This document shows, one piece after another, positions 63,074-64,000 of a stretch of DNA of 64,000 bases. The stretch covers positions 481,442 to 545,441 of the forward strand of contig DEAE01000024.1 of assembly GCA_002347025.1 (NCBI GenBank). Direction: 5' to 3'. Under the pieces are notes generated by a model, which was not told the origin of the DNA, ran no database searches, and saw nothing but the letters and a program-made list of their open reading frames with translations. The first letter of the stretch is position 1, and each line of letters begins with the position of its first letter. Source of the DNA: Acidobacteria bacterium UBA2990. GTDB lineage: Bacteria; Acidobacteriota; Vicinamibacteria; Vicinamibacterales; UBA8438. The position numbers and the translations under genes are program-made.

Positions 63074-64000
63074 TTAATCGTCAAGGCCGAAAGTGTACAC
63101 GACGTTGCCGATAGTCATCGTTACAAACTGTTGTCCGTTTACGGCATAGGTCATCGGTGAGGCGTGTACCGGACCTCCCAACGCGATATCCCATAAAGGT
63201 TGTCCGTTTGTAGCATCAAGGGCATAGAAATATCCGTCTACGCTGGCGCTGAAAACGACATCGCCGGCCGTAGCCAGTACTCCGGCTCGACTCCTGGGTG
63301 TAATTGGGAACTCCCATTTGATGTCGCCAGTGCTTGGATCGATAGCACGGATCGCACTAGCGTAGTTGTCGATAGCGAGTGGCGTTTCGGTTCCACCTCC
63401 CGTAAAGGTGTTCCCTTCGACATATTCTTGTTCTCTGCTAAAGAACAATGCTTCGCCGTCGAAGGCGTTGACGTAGAGTAGACCGGTGCGCGGGCTGTAT
63501 GCAGGTGACCACCAGTTTGTTGCTCCTCCAGCGATTGGCGCGACTAGGGTGCCTTCTTGGCTTGGGAACGTTCCTGGCCGGCGGATAGGGCGTCCGTTTG
63601 AGTCGAGTCCTTCTGCCCAAGTTTGTCTGGCGAATGCTTTTCCCAATAGAAACTCGCCGGTCTCGCGATCGAGCGTGTAGTAGAACCCATTACGGTTGGC
63701 CCATAGCATTGCCTTGCGGGTCTCTCCGTCGAGTTCGATGTCTGCTAGCACCGGGATCTGAATAGCGTCCCAGTCATGGACGTCGTGCGGAGTGAACTGG
63801 AAATACCATGACATCTCTCCCGTATCGCCGTTGAGTGCTAGCACCGAATCCGCGTAAAGGTTGTCACCTTGCCGAACATCTCCATTCCAGTCAGGCCCAG
63901 GGTTACCGGTGCCCCAGTAAACCAGGTTTAACTCGGGGTCGTAGGACCCTGTGATCCAGGTTGGTGAACCACCAGTGCGCCAAGAATCGCCTGCCCAAGT
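63074..64000 (-). CDS. PQQ-dependent quinoprotein, C-terminal part (partial)
   Basis: The frame is open to the right edge, so the N-terminus lies outside the window; a GTG at 63844 is internal. The visible 308 codons have PQQ-propeller blades (NLVYWGTGNPGPDWNGDV, TGEMSWYFQ, TGDIKWEFPI, NGQPLWDIALGGPVHASP) and HDVHDWDAIQIPVLADI with the likely catalytic Asp. It ends VVYTFGLDD. It is close in type to the quinoprotein at 27440 (shared LADIEL-like and WANRNGFYYTLDR segments). Confidence 0.88.
   Translation of the reverse strand, partial: TWAGDSWRTGGSPTWITGSYDPELNLVYWGTGNPGPDWNGDVRQGDNLYADSVLALNGDTGEMSWYFQFTPHDVHDWDAIQIPVLADIELDGETRKAMLWANRNGFYYTLDRETGEFLLGKAFARQTWAEGLDSNGRPIRRPGTFPSQEGTLVAPIAGGATNWWSPAYSPRTGLLYVNAFDGEALFFSREQEYVEGNTFTGGGTETPLAIDNYASAIRAIDPSTGDIKWEFPITPRSRAGVLATAGDVVFSASVDGYFYALDATNGQPLWDIALGGPVHASPMTYAVNGQQFVTMTIGNVVYTFGLDD

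Noticed and set aside
1..64000. CRISPR arrays, tRNA, rRNA, prophage or transposon genes
   Set aside because: No regularly spaced repeats, recognisable tRNA or rRNA segments, integrases or transposases were seen.

Overview
This is a bacterial chromosomal window of about moderate GC. Both ends cut genes: a pyruvate:ferredoxin oxidoreductase on the left and a PQQ quinoprotein on the right. The organism is Gram-negative in type, with a TonB-dependent receptor, many Sec-exported proteins, periplasmic cytochromes and quinoproteins. Several traits together resemble Acidobacteriota, perhaps class Vicinamibacteria: many exported beta-propellers and PQQ enzymes, a cytochrome c / copper monooxygenase fusion, a MoxR-Bat operon, D-aminoacylase-like amidohydrolases and beta-lactamase-fold serine hydrolases. 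That placement is inference. I see no rRNA, tRNA, CRISPR array, prophage or transposase.

Layout. 0-6.8 kb: oxygen-sensitive PFOR beside catalase-peroxidase KatG, then a 3-hydroxyisobutyrate-dehydrogenase-like enzyme at the tail of the next operon. 6.9-13.1 kb (minus strand): moxR, DUF58, BatD-like, vWA, BatC-like and vWA genes. 13.3-20.3 kb: a Tat-signal protein, a YVTN propeller translationally coupled to a diheme cytochrome, an FMN-binding protein and an orphan molybdenum hydroxylase large subunit. 20.9-24.4 kb: cysD-cysNC-cysC sulfate activation, with two APS-kinase domains. 24.5-37.8 kb: exported hydrolases, quinoproteins and propellers, a split NosR-like FMN / 4Fe-4S pair, a HupE-family membrane protein and an FKBP isomerase. 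38-43 kb: a glycosyltransferase, a dTDP-sugar epimerase, a serine hydrolase and an SMP-30-like lactonase. 43-48 kb: a large quinoprotein, an SDR, a cupin and an MFS exporter. 48-56.5 kb: acyl-CoA dehydrogenases, thiolase, a phosphotransferase, a TonB receptor and two carboxymuconolactone-decarboxylase-fold proteins, probably acyl-CoA catabolism. 56.7-64 kb: the copper monooxygenase/cytochrome fusion, the selenoprotein locus, an exported esterase, a GT2 and the partial quinoprotein.

The most notable element is at 59.4-60.0 kb on the minus strand. A gene that looks broken by an in-frame TGA is best read as a selenoprotein of the UGSC family. The TGA sits in the context D-U-G-S-C-T-S-C, 81 further sense codons follow it in frame, and 19 nt downstream begins the loop of a perfect 9-bp hairpin, matching the bacterial SECIS layout. 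It lies 25 nt upstream of a LarA-like nickel-pincer enzyme gene in which the four key LarA residues are conserved at identical spacing. A 367-aa protein of unknown function is encoded on the same strand beyond an intervening esterase. Together these suggest an undescribed selenium/nickel redox or racemase-type pathway.
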